A stretch of 17,763 nt of DNA from an uncultured Collinsella sp. (GTDB lineage Bacteria; Actinomycetota; Coriobacteriia; Coriobacteriales; Coriobacteriaceae). The notes beneath the pieces were generated by a model. That model was not told the DNA's origin, did no database searches, and worked only from the letters and a program-made list of their open reading frames with translations. Within the stretch, counting starts at the first letter, position 1, and every line of letters begins with the position of its first letter. A program made the translations under genes and the position numbers. The stretch lies in the NCBI GenBank assembly GCA_958446785.1, contig CAUCXP010000011.1, positions 1-17,763 on the forward strand, read 5' to 3'. This document shows positions 1 to 9,272 of the stretch, one piece after another.

Positions 1-2
1 TG

Positions 3-581
3 AACGTACTCGCACCCGCCGCCCGCGCCCACGAGCGCTCCGGCGGCGACTATATCGGCATGGGCTGGCCCGAGCGGCTCGATGTCGTTGCATGGATTGG
101 GCGAATCGTTCAGGCCGATCCCGAAGCGCGCATCCTGGTCTTTGGCGAATCGATGGGCGCGGCGACGGCCATGAACGTCGCGGGGGAATCGTTGCCGTCT
201 AATGTCACGTGCATCATCGAGGATTGCGGCTATACGAGCGTCTGGGACGAGTTTTCCCTGCAGCTCAAGGACGTGTTCGGCCTGCCCAGTTTTCCCTTGC
301 TCGATGTGGCCAACCTGGTATGCAACGTGCGCGCAGGCTACGACTTTCATAAGGCGAGCAGCGTGGAACAGCTCAAGCGCGCGACGGTTCCCATGCTTTT
401 TATCCACGGTGACCAAGACACCTTTGTACCGTACAGCATGCTCGACCAAAACTACGAGGCGTGCGCCAGCAAGGTCAAGCAAAAGCTCACTATCCACGGC
501 GCCACCCATGCCAAGAGCGCGCAAGTCGACCCCGAGCTCTACTGGAACACGGTCGACAGCTTCCTCGACAAGAATTTTTAG
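3..581 (+). CDS. alpha/beta hydrolase (5' end outside window)
   Basis: The reading frame is open from the window edge and begins NVLAPAARAHERSGGDYIG, typical mid-protein sequence of this family, so the gene starts upstream and the ATG at position 60 is internal. It shows a nucleophile elbow GESMG (serine codon at 150-152), an acid-loop motif HGDQDTFVP (about 400-430) and a C-terminal histidine in HGATHAKS (about 500-515). Together these make a Ser-Asp-His triad in the normal order. The family hydrolyses esters or peptides; related proteins of this type are usually annotated as alpha/beta hydrolases or S9-like peptidases with no defined substrate. The RAHERS segment replaces the more usual RGHGxS. 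No neighbour indicates a pathway. The signal peptide or membrane anchor, if any, lies outside the window. The family call is firm; the substrate is unknown. Confidence 0.88.
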   Translation, partial: NVLAPAARAHERSGGDYIGMGWPERLDVVAWIGRIVQADPEARILVFGESMGAATAMNVAGESLPSNVTCIIEDCGYTSVWDEFSLQLKDVFGLPSFPLLDVANLVCNVRAGYDFHKASSVEQLKRATVPMLFIHGDQDTFVPYSMLDQNYEACASKVKQKLTIHGATHAKSAQVDPELYWNTVDSFLDKNF

Positions 582-660
582 GCAAAAAGCAACGTCTGGG
601 GTTTTGTTGTCAAAAAACGGTTTGTGGTCGGCGGTATTCGATTTTTCACCGCACTTCCGA

Positions 661-699
661 AAAGCCGCCCGTGGGCGCTGTGCTCACGGGCGGCTTTTG
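661..699. terminator. bidirectional intrinsic terminator
   Basis: A perfect 14-bp inverted repeat (661-674 with 686-699) encloses an 11-nt loop. The stem core is GCCGCCCGTG and both arms end in four A/T pairs, so a U-run follows the hairpin on either strand. It lies between the converging hydrolase gene (ends 581) and the DUF362 gene (ends 746) and probably serves both. Confidence 0.9.
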
Positions 700-745
700 C
701 TCGACTTGCGCCACAAAGGCGCTTGTTTTGTCCAATAGCTAGGCG

Positions 746-1951
746 CTATTTGACCTCGATGAGCTCGTACTTGCTCGTGCCCAGGCCGATCTTCTCGGCA
801 TGCGCGATGCACGCGCGCCAGTCGGTGTCGGGATGCGTGATGCAGAAGGGGTCGCGCGCCTGCTCGCCCTCCAAATGCTCGTGGTTATGCTCCATCTTGG
901 CCGCGCTGTCGGTAAGCTCGGTGTTAGGCAGCGGCTCGGACGCCAGGACAGCGTCGGCGCAGGCCTGATCGATGGCGACCGGGTCGAAGCTCGCGAACAT
1001 GCCGATATCGTTGACGATAGGCGCGTCATTCTCGGGATGGCAGTCGCAGTTGGGGCTGATGTCCATTGCGAGCGAAATATGGAAGCTGGGGCGATCCTGG
1101 ACAATGGCCTTCGTATACTCGGCGATCTTGTAGTTGAGTACGTCGGCCGCGGCATCATAGTCGGGCTTGATGCAGTCCTGGTTGCACGCCGCAATGCAGC
1201 GTCCGCAGCCCACGCAGCGATCGTGGTCGATGGCAGCCACGTGAACCGTGCGGGTGCTGCCGTTGGCAAGCTCGCGCTCACGCGTACCGTCAAACGTGAT
1301 GGCGCTGTGCGCGCAAATCTTCTCGCAGGCACGGCAACCCACGCAGTTGGTAGTATCGACGCTCGGCTTGCCGGCGGCATGCTGCTCCATCTTGCCGGCA
1401 CGGCTGCCGCCGCCCATGCCCAGGTTCTTCATGGCGCCGCCAAAGCCCGCCTGCTCATGGCCCTTAAAGTGCGTAAGGCTGATCACAATGTCGGCATCCA
1501 TGAGTGCCTGGCCGATCTTTGCCTCGCGCACATACTCACCACCCTCGACCGGGACGAGCGCCTCGTCGGTACCCTTGAGGCCGTCGGCGATGATGATCTG
1601 GCAACCCGTGGCATACGGGGTAAAGCCGTTCTGGTAGGCGGTGTCGATGTGCTCGAGCGCGTTTTTGCGACTGCCGACATAGAGCGTGTTGCAGTCGGTG
1701 AGGAAGGGCTTGCCGCCCAGCTCCTTCACGACATCCGCGACGGCGCGGGCGTAGTTGGGGCGCAAAAAGCTCAGATTGCCCAGCTCGCCAAAGTGAATCT
1801 TAATGGCGACGAACTTGTTCTCAAAGTCGATCTGCTCAATACCGGCGCGACGGATGAGGCGCTTGAGTTTGTCGAGCTGGCTCTCGCGAGCATGCGTGCG
1901 CAGGTTGGTGAAGTACACCTTTGCTGGTGCTGCGGGTGCAGTTGCGGTCAT
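746..1951 (-). CDS. DUF362 domain protein with two [4Fe-4S] ferredoxin motifs
   Basis: This 401-residue protein has a DUF362-type N-terminal region, with conserved-looking IKIHFGELGN (about 50-60) and SLTHFKGHEQAGFGGAMKNLGMG (about 158-180). A bacterial ferredoxin domain is inserted after it: CVGCRACEKIC (Cys 203, 206, 209, 213) and CVGCGRCIAAC (Cys 246, 249, 252, 256), enough for two [4Fe-4S] clusters. The C-terminal part returns to DUF362 with DPVAIDQACADAV. There is no signal peptide or membrane segment, so it is probably cytoplasmic. Many anaerobes carry such proteins; their reaction is not established, though an electron-transfer role is likely. The ATG is preceded by GAGGGGAT about 7 nt upstream. 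It appears monocistronic, ending at the shared terminator. It is separated from the upstream permease gene by a repeat cluster and a candidate promoter. Confidence 0.9.
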   Translation of the reverse strand: MTATAPAAPAKVYFTNLRTHARESQLDKLKRLIRRAGIEQIDFENKFVAIKIHFGELGNLSFLRPNYARAVADVVKELGGKPFLTDCNTLYVGSRKNALEHIDTAYQNGFTPYATGCQIIIADGLKGTDEALVPVEGGEYVREAKIGQALMDADIVISLTHFKGHEQAGFGGAMKNLGMGGGSRAGKMEQHAAGKPSVDTTNCVGCRACEKICAHSAITFDGTRERELANGSTRTVHVAAIDHDRCVGCGRCIAACNQDCIKPDYDAAADVLNYKIAEYTKAIVQDRPSFHISLAMDISPNCDCHPENDAPIVNDIGMFASFDPVAIDQACADAVLASEPLPNTELTDSAAKMEHNHEHLEGEQARDPFCITHPDTDWRACIAHAEKIGLGTSKYELIEVK

Positions 1952-1994
1952 AGATATATCCCCTCGGTCTATATGGCGTTACAGACATAAGAGG

Positions 1995-2025
1995 ATGGTA
2001 CCCGTTGAAGTAGGGTCGAAGTCAA
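1995..2025 (-). promoter_or_regulatory. candidate promoter of the DUF362 gene
   Basis: Read on the minus strand, TTGACT (2020-2025) is followed after 19 nt by TACCAT (1995-2000), about 43 nt upstream of the start codon. The -35 box is good, but the spacer is longer than the preferred 17 nt, so this is a candidate only. Confidence 0.35.
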
Positions 2026-2048
2026 GCGCAACACCGAGTCGTTAGGCA

Positions 2049-2215
2049 CTCATTGGGGACAGACTTAAATGACTGAAACCACTCATTGGGGACGGACTTA
2101 AATGAGTGCCTCCCTTCCGGCAGTTGGGGACAGTCCTTGCCAGCCCGGCCGGCGAGCCGGCGAATCGGCAAAGACTGTCCCCAATGGCTAGTCGTTTAAG
2201 AACGTCCCCGATGAC
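2049..2215. repeat. composite REP-like palindromic repeat cluster, copy 1
   Basis: Two direct 25-bp units (2049-2073 and 2082-2106) share CTCATTGGGGAC and GACTTAAATGA. A larger hairpin follows (2124-2184): a 12-bp perfect outer stem TTGGGGACAGTC/GACTGTCCCCAA, then a mismatch and TTGCC/GGCAA, then a GC-rich core. A diverged third unit in inverted orientation (2191-2215) follows. That unit ends on the first base of the FtsX permease stop codon (2215-2217), so the repeat starts exactly at the 3' end of that gene. The same modules in the same order recur at 5700-5848. The structure resembles REP/BIME elements, which in other bacteria are spread by REP-associated tyrosine transposases; no such gene is in the window. 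Confidence 0.85.
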
Positions 2216-4881
2216 TACTCTTGGACTTTGAGGGCCTCGGCCAGGCTGACGCGCTTGATAGAGCGCGTGTGTAGCAACGCCACGACCAGGTAGGTCGCAA
2301 AGCCAATGCCGACGCATGCCGCCATGGACCAGGTCGGCACGTAAATCTCGATATTGCCGTTATAGGCGAGCAGCATAGAGCGGAAGATGGCCGTGAGCGA
2401 GCCGATGATCACCGGCAGGCTCAGCACGAGCGACGCCGCCACGCACAGCGTGATCGAGCGGATGTACAGATGCGAGATCTCGCTATCTCGATAGCCAAAG
2501 ACTTTCATATAGCTGATCGAACGGGCGCTGTGGTCGATCACGGCCTTGGTCAGCAGGTACATAAACAGCAGGAAGATAAACACCGCGAGCCCGACCATCA
2601 TGCCGATCATTTTGCTCATCATGCCGATGAACTGGTCGCCCACGGCGCGCATGTCGTCGGGCGTGGTGTCGCCGGCAAAGTAGCGCGCGTCGAGGTCGAG
2701 CTTCTCGTCGCTCACATAGCCGTTAAAGTAGGCGGCATCGTTGTCGAACAGCTCGTTAAAGTCATCGATACTCATATAGATATTCATGTCCGACTTGGAG
2801 CCCCAGGCATAGTCCTTGCCCGCGTACTCAAGGGAATAATGCTCGCCCTCGTACTTATCGCTGAGTGTGACCTTCTGGCCCTCGCTCCAGCCAAACTTAT
2901 CGAGCAGGCCGCCGCCAAAGACGACGTGTCCGTCGCCGATGTTGAGACCCTTCCAGTAGCGCGAGCTTGCCGAGATGCCGTAGACAGAAATTGTCTCCTC
3001 GCCGTTTCCGTCGCCGCGATCGTACTGCAGCTGGTAGACAGCGTATTTCTCGGCCTGTGCAATCTTGGTCGCACCGTTGTCGGTCGTGTTAACCGGGTGA
3101 ATGTCATCGTTGTCGGTGTCGATCTTAGAGGCCTTGTCGATCAGGTCGATAGCCTCGTCGCGGTTGCAGCCGAGGGCATCGGCAAGATCGTCAAGGCGCG
3201 CGTAGAGCGCATCCTTCTTGTCCTGGACCTTGGCAAGCGCATCCTGCGCCGCGGCCAAGCTCTCGGCAGACGGAGATGCAGTCGCGGCATCGGTCGCCGC
3301 CTGCGCCGCATCGGCCGCGTCGTCAAGCTCGTCATCGGCATCCTGGGCGGCGGAAAGCAGCGCGCCGTCAACCGACTGCAAGCGCTCGAGTGCCGACCAC
3401 TGCTCGCGCTCCTCGGCAGTGCCCTCGAGCTCCAGCGGAGCCTTAAGCGTGTACTGGTGCTCGGCGACCAGGCTCGTCTCGAGGTTGTCCGCGTAGTGCG
3501 TCATCGTGGGCAGAATCGCCAGGCCAAAGAGCAGCAGCAGCGAGGCAAACGCAATGCCCACGAAGAGCGTGGCGAAGTTGCCCAGGTTGCGCAGGAAGAC
3601 GCGCAGGCGGAAGCGCGAGACAAAGCCCATGCGCTCCGGCAGCCGCAGACCGCGCTTGGTGCCCGATTTGCCGCTCGCCTCGTGACGAAGGAACTGCAAC
3701 GGCGTCTTGCCCATCTTGCGAAGCAGGCCCACCAGCGTGATGAGAATGAGCGCGGCGGCGGGAACCACGGCACACTTCACGAAGATCTCCCAGCTCCAGT
3801 ACACCTGGAAGGGCGGCAGGCTGTACGAGCCGTAGTAGAGACCGCGCATGGGCTCGGTAAAGAACGCAACGCCGAGTGCGGTGCCCAAAAGCGCCGCGAC
3901 CACGCCCACGATGGCGGGAAGTGCCAGGTAGTGCAGCACGATCTCGCGGCGGCGATAGCCGCTGGCGAGCAGCGTGCCGATAATGGCGCTCTCCTCCTCG
4001 ATGGTGGCGTCGGTGAGCACCACAAAGACAAACGCCATGATCACGATGATGATGTCGAGCAACGTCATCCACATCATGGAGTCGCCGTCCACGTCGTCGC
4101 GCGCATAGCCAATGCCCTGGTTGGAATCGGCATCGATCAGATCGTCCACGCGCGCATCGGCATCGGTCAGCGCCTCGACCATATCCTGCTCCGCATCGAT
4201 GCGGTCCGCGGTGGGGAGGTCGCGATCGGTAAAGGTAAAGGAGTAGGTGTAGGCAGGCGCGCCGCCGGCGTCCTCAAGCGCGGCAAAGCCGGCGTCGGTG
4301 ACCTCGGCCACGCCGTACGTGATGGTGTTCACCGTAAAGTCCGAATTGTCGAGGAACAACGCCTGGCTATCGGGCTGGGTCATGATGCCGCAGATGGTGT
4401 AGGTGCGGCCCTCAAGCTCGACCTTATCGCCCACGGCGAGGTCGTTGTTGGTGGCGAAGACACGGTCGATTGCCACTTCATCGTCCGTCTTGGGCTGCCT
4501 GCCTTCGCAGTAGGACGCAATGTCAACCTTGGTGCGATGCGCGTAGGTGCGCAGGGTGCGCTTGGTGCCGTCGTCGCCAGCCGCCTTTTTGATGATGACG
4601 TCGATAGAGAAGTTCTTGTAGAACGTAACGCCGCCGACGTCGCCGGCTGCATCCTCGGCGGCCTTGAGCTGGTCTTTGGTAGCCTCGAAGGAGGTGGTCA
4701 CGCGGCCGTCCTCGATCGTGTACTCGTCGCGCATGTCGTCGATGAGGCAGCCGATGGAATGCGCCGCGAGCAAAAAGCCCGAGGTAAGGGCGATGCTTCC
4801 GCACATAAGCAAAAAGATGCCCAGGTACTTGCCGATATTGCGGCGCAGCTCGCGCGGGAGACGTTTTGCGAGAGGTGTCAT
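2215..4881 (-). CDS. FtsX-family ABC transporter permease (888 aa)
   Basis: This is a large permease of the MacB/FtsX type. The N-terminus has one membrane segment (about residues 17-40), followed by an extracytoplasmic region of about 230 residues. Three membrane segments follow (about 272-295, 320-343, 365-387), with the FtsX-like cytosolic element IGTLLASGYRRREI. Another segment (about 435-457) precedes a second long extracytoplasmic region. Three C-terminal segments follow, with SISYMKVFGYRDSEISHLYI and the usual ending SLAEALKVQE. The second outside domain holds an Asp/Ala-rich, probably coiled-coil stretch (about 505-580). I chose the ATG at 4881 over the in-frame TTG 15 nt upstream, because the TTG overlaps the end of the ATPase gene; the SD-like GGTAGGCGG before it is only moderate. 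The gap from the ATPase stop is 8 nt, so the two are co-transcribed. Such pairs export peptides, lipoproteins or antibiotics, or act as mechanotransmission ABC systems; the substrate cannot be read here. Confidence 0.9.
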   Translation of the reverse strand: MTPLAKRLPRELRRNIGKYLGIFLLMCGSIALTSGFLLAAHSIGCLIDDMRDEYTIEDGRVTTSFEATKDQLKAAEDAAGDVGGVTFYKNFSIDVIIKKAAGDDGTKRTLRTYAHRTKVDIASYCEGRQPKTDDEVAIDRVFATNNDLAVGDKVELEGRTYTICGIMTQPDSQALFLDNSDFTVNTITYGVAEVTDAGFAALEDAGGAPAYTYSFTFTDRDLPTADRIDAEQDMVEALTDADARVDDLIDADSNQGIGYARDDVDGDSMMWMTLLDIIIVIMAFVFVVLTDATIEEESAIIGTLLASGYRRREIVLHYLALPAIVGVVAALLGTALGVAFFTEPMRGLYYGSYSLPPFQVYWSWEIFVKCAVVPAAALILITLVGLLRKMGKTPLQFLRHEASGKSGTKRGLRLPERMGFVSRFRLRVFLRNLGNFATLFVGIAFASLLLLFGLAILPTMTHYADNLETSLVAEHQYTLKAPLELEGTAEEREQWSALERLQSVDGALLSAAQDADDELDDAADAAQAATDAATASPSAESLAAAQDALAKVQDKKDALYARLDDLADALGCNRDEAIDLIDKASKIDTDNDDIHPVNTTDNGATKIAQAEKYAVYQLQYDRGDGNGEETISVYGISASSRYWKGLNIGDGHVVFGGGLLDKFGWSEGQKVTLSDKYEGEHYSLEYAGKDYAWGSKSDMNIYMSIDDFNELFDNDAAYFNGYVSDEKLDLDARYFAGDTTPDDMRAVGDQFIGMMSKMIGMMVGLAVFIFLLFMYLLTKAVIDHSARSISYMKVFGYRDSEISHLYIRSITLCVAASLVLSLPVIIGSLTAIFRSMLLAYNGNIEIYVPTWSMAACVGIGFATYLVVALLHTRSIKRVSLAEALKVQE

Positions 4882-4889
4882 GGCGCCGC

Positions 4890-5603
<714 letters not shown>

Positions 5604-5644
5604 GTTATCCCCCGTTGTTAGCCTTCTGCTACTTTTCTAGGGTA

Positions 5645-5650
5645 ATAGTA
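5645..5650 (-). promoter_or_regulatory. candidate -10 box of the ATPase/FtsX permease operon
   Basis: Read on the minus strand, TACTAT lies 41 nt upstream of the ATPase ATG, inside an unusually A/T-rich stretch for this window (5620-5695). A poor -35 match (CTTAAA) sits 17 nt further upstream. The call rests on position and composition; no regulator site is recognised. Confidence 0.35.
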
Positions 5651-5699
5651 AACCTGGGCGAACTATTTTTAAGCGACGTGCGCGACTTTTTTCCAACCT

Positions 5700-5848
5700 A
5701 CTCATTGGGGACAGACTTAAATGAGTGAAATCGCTCATTTAAGTCTGTCCCCAATGAGTGCCGGCAGGAAAGGAGCGTCCCCAAGTGCCGACATATTGGG
5801 ACAGTCCCTGCCAGCCCTGCCGGCGAATCGGCAAAGACTGTCCCCAAT
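5700..5848. repeat. composite REP-like palindromic repeat cluster, copy 2
   Basis: The 25-bp unit seen at 2049-2106 occurs here as a head-to-head pair, 5701-5725 and 5734-5758. The pair forms a perfect inverted repeat around an 8-nt loop (26 bp counting the A/T pair at 5700/5759). Each arm also begins CTCATT and ends AATGAG, a nested inverted repeat. After a 36-nt spacer comes the second module, a hairpin at 5795-5848 with ATTGGGACAGTC facing GACTGTCCCCAAT and GCC/GGC next to it. The left arm lacks one G compared with copy 1. The cluster ends 10 bp from the stop codon of the ABC-2 permease (5859-5861), the same placement as copy 1. It may act as a terminator or mRNA 3' stabiliser as well as being a mobile repeat. 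Confidence 0.88.
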
Positions 5849-5858
5849 GACTAGGTGG

Positions 5859-7064
5859 CTAGGCGTGGGATTTGTTGTGCGCGAGGGCTAGGCCTACGGC
5901 GGCGATGGCCGCGGCAAAGAGCACCGTGACGCCCAGATCGCAGGCGATGTCGCCCAGCACGGTGGACGTCAGGTCCGCGGCGAGCGCCTTGCCGATCGCG
6001 TCGTTCACCCAATACGTCGGCACAAAGTGCGCCACCGTCTGCACGGCCGAGCCCATGAGCGACAGTGGCATCCAGGCGCCGCCCAAAAACGTCATGAGCA
6101 TGCCGAGCAGGTTGCCCACACCGTTGAGCAGCTCCTCGCGCGCGCCCAGGCTCGACAGCGTAAAGCCAACGGCCAGCGGCGTGCACGCCAGGGCAAACGT
6201 TGCCGCCAGCGCCAGGCACACGCGACCCACGCCGACCTCGGCAACCGCGCTGGCAAAGCCCACGACGCCCATCATGCTCGACACGAGCCAGATGCAGACG
6301 GTGAGCACGGCGGCGGCCGCGAACACAGCGAGCGAACGCTGGCGCTCAGAGACCGGGCTGGCATCCATGCGGCGCACGCGCTCGGGCTCGTTCATGCCCG
6401 AGAACACCAGTCCCACCGACACGATGACCGACGAGATGATCGCGTACGCGCCAAAGATGAAGTACGACTCGAGCGTGGTAGCAGCAGTCGAGTCGACCTT
6501 GACCTGCTCGATCTGGACCTCCGCGCGCTTTGCGGCCGCGTGCTCGGCGGCCCTTGCGACGTCGCCGTTGGAGGCAGCGGGCTCTAGTGCGGCCGCAGCG
6601 CCCGCGAGCGAGATCCACCGCGAGGCCTCGGCAGACGAAAGCGCCGCCGCCATGGTGCCGGCACCGTAGGTCACATCGAGCTTGGGCAGGGACTCCCCCG
6701 CGCGGGCGGCTGCAACAAGATCGTCCTCAAACCCCTCCGGGATAAAGAACACGCAGTCGGCGCTGCCTTTGGCGCTGTTGCTCTTGGAGAGCGCGTCAGC
6801 AAGGTCGTATGTGTCGTCGCCGACGCCCGTGACCAGGTCAAAGCGTGAGCCCAGGTGCTTGGTAAGCGCCCGCGAAAGGTCGCTATCGTCGCGGTCGACC
6901 ACGATCACGTTGGTGTCGTAGGGCTTGTACTCGGTAAGCTGCGACGAGTTCCAGCTCACCGAAGCCGCGATGAATACGCCCATGAGCGAGATGAACACCG
7001 TATAGATGAGCAGGTAGAACGGGTGCGCCAGCGCCATGCGAAGCGCGGTCTTAAAGGTGCTCAT
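5859..7064 (-). CDS. ABC-2 type exporter permease, second subunit (401 aa)
   Basis: The architecture is that of an ABC-2/YhgE-like membrane protein. One membrane segment near the N-terminus (about residues 13-35) is followed by an extracytoplasmic domain of about 150 residues. Five or six hydrophobic segments follow in the second half (for example SYFIFGAYAIISSVIVSVGL and LAVFAAAAVLTVCIWLVSSM), and the C-terminus ends NKSHA. The ATG at 7064 is preferred over the one 15 nt upstream because AAGGAG sits 6 nt before it. This start overlaps the upstream permease gene by 14 nt, indicating translational coupling. With the first permease it likely forms a heterodimeric channel driven by the ATPase at 8248-9186. 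The substrate is unknown; related systems export drugs, lipids or peptides. Confidence 0.88.
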   Translation of the reverse strand: MSTFKTALRMALAHPFYLLIYTVFISLMGVFIAASVSWNSSQLTEYKPYDTNVIVVDRDDSDLSRALTKHLGSRFDLVTGVGDDTYDLADALSKSNSAKGSADCVFFIPEGFEDDLVAAARAGESLPKLDVTYGAGTMAAALSSAEASRWISLAGAAAALEPAASNGDVARAAEHAAAKRAEVQIEQVKVDSTAATTLESYFIFGAYAIISSVIVSVGLVFSGMNEPERVRRMDASPVSERQRSLAVFAAAAVLTVCIWLVSSMMGVVGFASAVAEVGVGRVCLALAATFALACTPLAVGFTLSSLGAREELLNGVGNLLGMLMTFLGGAWMPLSLMGSAVQTVAHFVPTYWVNDAIGKALAADLTSTVLGDIACDLGVTVLFAAAIAAVGLALAHNKSHA

Positions 7065-8238
7065 AGCGGCTCCTTCCAAAGATCAGCGTAGCGGCGGCGA
7101 CAAACACCAGGGCCATCAGGACGAGCGCGCCGGCGCGAACAGCGAAGGGCCCCAGGTCCTCAAAGAAATACAGGCGATTGAACATGTCGCAGATGAGCTT
7201 GACGGGGTTGAGCCAGCACTCGACCGGACAAGCGCGGGCGACGTCGTCGGCAAGCGCCATCGCCGGCTCGCCGTAGAGGCCGGCGAACAGGGCGCACGTG
7301 GTGGCAAAGCCCGTGAGGATGCCCGACTTGGATGCCTTGCCGCCCTTAACGGGAAGCGTGCCCACAAAAAGCCCCAGGCCCGTGGCGGCAAGCGCGGATG
7401 CAGCCCCGCCCAGCAGGCACAACCCCTCGCGCCCGCCAAAGTCGACGCCCACGACCAGGCGCACGTAGCCGATCGCAACCGCCATCGATGCAAAGGAAAC
7501 CAGCCACGAGCCGACAAAAATGCCGGCCAGCGACGCCGTCTTGGAAAGACCGCCCACGCAGCGGCGCGCGCCGAGGCCGGACAGATTGGGCTGCAAATCG
7601 ACGACGCTCAAGGCGGCAAACTCGGCAGACATCATCGCGACCAGGCCAAAAAGCGCGTAATAGTAGATGACCGTGCCATCGGGCGTGGCACGAGTCAGGC
7701 TCACGCGGCGGGTTCCGCCCTCGAGCGACAGGGCGCGCGCAACCGCCGCCGGATCGGCGAGCGCCGCCGGGTTGTCCTGGGCAATCTGGGACATGAGCTC
7801 GGCATTTTGCGTATACGAGCTTGCCACCGTTTCAAGGATGCTGCGGTCGGTAAGCACCGACGAGGCGCGCGAGCTGTCGTAACTCGATAGCAGCGTGAGC
7901 CTGGGCGTGCCCGCGGCATCAACCGTATAGATGCCCGCGACCTCGCCGGCCTTGAGCGCTTTGCGCGCGGCAGCCAAGTCTTCGTACTCGCTCACATCGA
8001 GCAGCTGGTCGTCGCCTGCCTTGGCAAGCGAAGCTGCCACATCCTTAAAGGTCGAGGCATCCCAGGCCTCGTCCGCCACGACGGCAACCGGCACCGGGTC
8101 GACCGTGCCGTCGGAGCTGAGGTTCGCAAACATAAACATGAACATCGTGGAAAGCGCGATAGGAAAGAGAGCGCCCCAGACCCACGTGCTCGGCCGGCGC
8201 AGCAGCGTCTTGACCGTGGTGATGATGGTGTTGAACAT
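7051..8238 (-). CDS. ABC-2 type exporter permease, first subunit (395 aa)
   Basis: The N-terminal membrane segment (about residues 20-40, in WVWGALFPIALSTMFMFMF) is followed by an extracytoplasmic region of about 160 residues. About five membrane segments follow in the C-terminal half, starting near VIYYYALFGLVAMMSAEFAAL and ending near AGALVLMALVFVAAATLIFG. This is the usual topology of ABC-2 permeases with a large outside domain. The start codon lies 9 nt after the stop of the ATPase gene, and the 3' end overlaps the next permease gene by 14 nt. The three genes therefore form one operon. Both permeases have the same layout but differ clearly in sequence, which fits a heterodimer. It is placed in the cytoplasmic membrane; the substrate cannot be determined. 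Confidence 0.89.
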   Translation of the reverse strand: MFNTIITTVKTLLRRPSTWVWGALFPIALSTMFMFMFANLSSDGTVDPVPVAVVADEAWDASTFKDVAASLAKAGDDQLLDVSEYEDLAAARKALKAGEVAGIYTVDAAGTPRLTLLSSYDSSRASSVLTDRSILETVASSYTQNAELMSQIAQDNPAALADPAAVARALSLEGGTRRVSLTRATPDGTVIYYYALFGLVAMMSAEFAALSVVDLQPNLSGLGARRCVGGLSKTASLAGIFVGSWLVSFASMAVAIGYVRLVVGVDFGGREGLCLLGGAASALAATGLGLFVGTLPVKGGKASKSGILTGFATTCALFAGLYGEPAMALADDVARACPVECWLNPVKLICDMFNRLYFFEDLGPFAVRAGALVLMALVFVAAATLIFGRSRYEHL

Positions 8239-8247
8239 GGCCGCCCC

Positions 8248-9186
8248 CTAGTCGCGCAGCTCGCGGCCGGTGATCTCGAGGAACACGTCGTTGAGGGTCG
8301 GCGGTTCGGAATAGATGCGGCCGAGCGGCACGTCATGCGAGCGCAGCGCATCGAGAATGTCCGTCAGGTTGTGCGGGCTCGCTTCGCACGAAAACGTGAG
8401 CTGTCCCGCCGTTGCCGAAAGGTCCAGAACGTGCGGCAGGCTTGCGACGGCACCGAGCGCCGCACTCGGAACCTCGCCGACCTCGATTACAATCTTCTCG
8501 CCCATCTGAATCATGCGCTTGAGCTCGTCGTTAGTGCCCTGCGCCAGCACGCGGCCGCCGTCCATGATCATAATGCGGCTGCAGATCTGCTCGACTTCCT
8601 CCATGTAATGGCTGGTATACACCACCGTGGCGCCCTCGTCGCGCAGGCGGCAGATGCCCTCCAGGATGGCGTTGCGGCTTTGCGGGTCGACCGCCACCGT
8701 GGGTTCGTCAAAAAAGATGAGCTCGGGCTTGTGCGCGATGCCGCAGGCAATGTTGAGACGACGCGTCAGGCCGCCCGAGAGCTTGCCGGGGCGGAACTTG
8801 GTAAAGTCGCCCAGGCCGACAAAGTCGATCGCCTCGTCCACCAGCGCGCGGCGGCGCTTGCGGTCGTTGACGTAGAGACTGCAGAAATAGTCGATGTTCT
8901 CGCGCACGGTGAGCTCGTCGAACACCGCCACCTGCTGCGGCACCACACCGATGCGGCGCTTGAGGTCGTAGCGGGCGGGCGTCATGCGCTCGCCGAACAG
9001 CTCGATGGTGCCCTTGTCGTAGGCGAGCAGCTGCAGGATGCAGTTGATGGACGTGGTCTTGCCCGAGCCGTTGGGGCCCAGCAGGCCAAAAATCTCGCCG
9101 GGGGCGATGTTCAGGTTAAAGTGGTCGAGCGCAATAAGATCGTCGTAGCGCTTGACGAGGTTTTCGACGTGGACGATGTCTGTCAT
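8248..9186 (-). CDS. ABC transporter ATP-binding protein (drug-exporter type)
   Basis: This 312-residue ATPase has Walker A LLGPNGSGKTTS (about 35-46), a Q-loop in VVPQQVAVFDELTVREN, signature LSGGLTRRLNIACGI, Walker B LIFFDEP and an H-loop in YTSHYMEEVEQ. A C-terminal extension of about 90 residues ends in TLNDVFLEITGRELRD, as in DrrA/CcmA-type exporters. The signature has Leu where many relatives have Met or Gln. I chose the ATG at 9186 (MTDIVHVENL) over a start 66 nt upstream, because homologues begin this way and AAGGG lies about 9 nt before it. It is the first gene of the exporter operon and is divergent from a two-component system. That arrangement usually means the sensor pair controls the exporter in response to a cell-envelope or drug signal (inference). 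Confidence 0.93.
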   Translation of the reverse strand: MTDIVHVENLVKRYDDLIALDHFNLNIAPGEIFGLLGPNGSGKTTSINCILQLLAYDKGTIELFGERMTPARYDLKRRIGVVPQQVAVFDELTVRENIDYFCSLYVNDRKRRRALVDEAIDFVGLGDFTKFRPGKLSGGLTRRLNIACGIAHKPELIFFDEPTVAVDPQSRNAILEGICRLRDEGATVVYTSHYMEEVEQICSRIMIMDGGRVLAQGTNDELKRMIQMGEKIVIEVGEVPSAALGAVASLPHVLDLSATAGQLTFSCEASPHNLTDILDALRSHDVPLGRIYSEPPTLNDVFLEITGRELRD

Positions 9187-9272
9187 GAGGCGGCCCTTCT
9201 GTTGGTCGTGGCCCGGTACGATTGCATCATCGCAGGAGCGGGCGGCGCGCACCAGTGAGCTTTGTCACGAGT

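Noticed and set aside
2049..2215. CRISPR array
   Set aside because: The repeated units are too few, irregularly spaced and in mixed orientation. They form hairpins with a second module instead of alternating with unique spacers, and no cas gene is present.
9187..9252. Upstream start extending the exporter ATPase by 22 residues
   Set aside because: The extension has no family resemblance, while the inner ATG has a ribosome-binding site and begins the usual NBD sequence.
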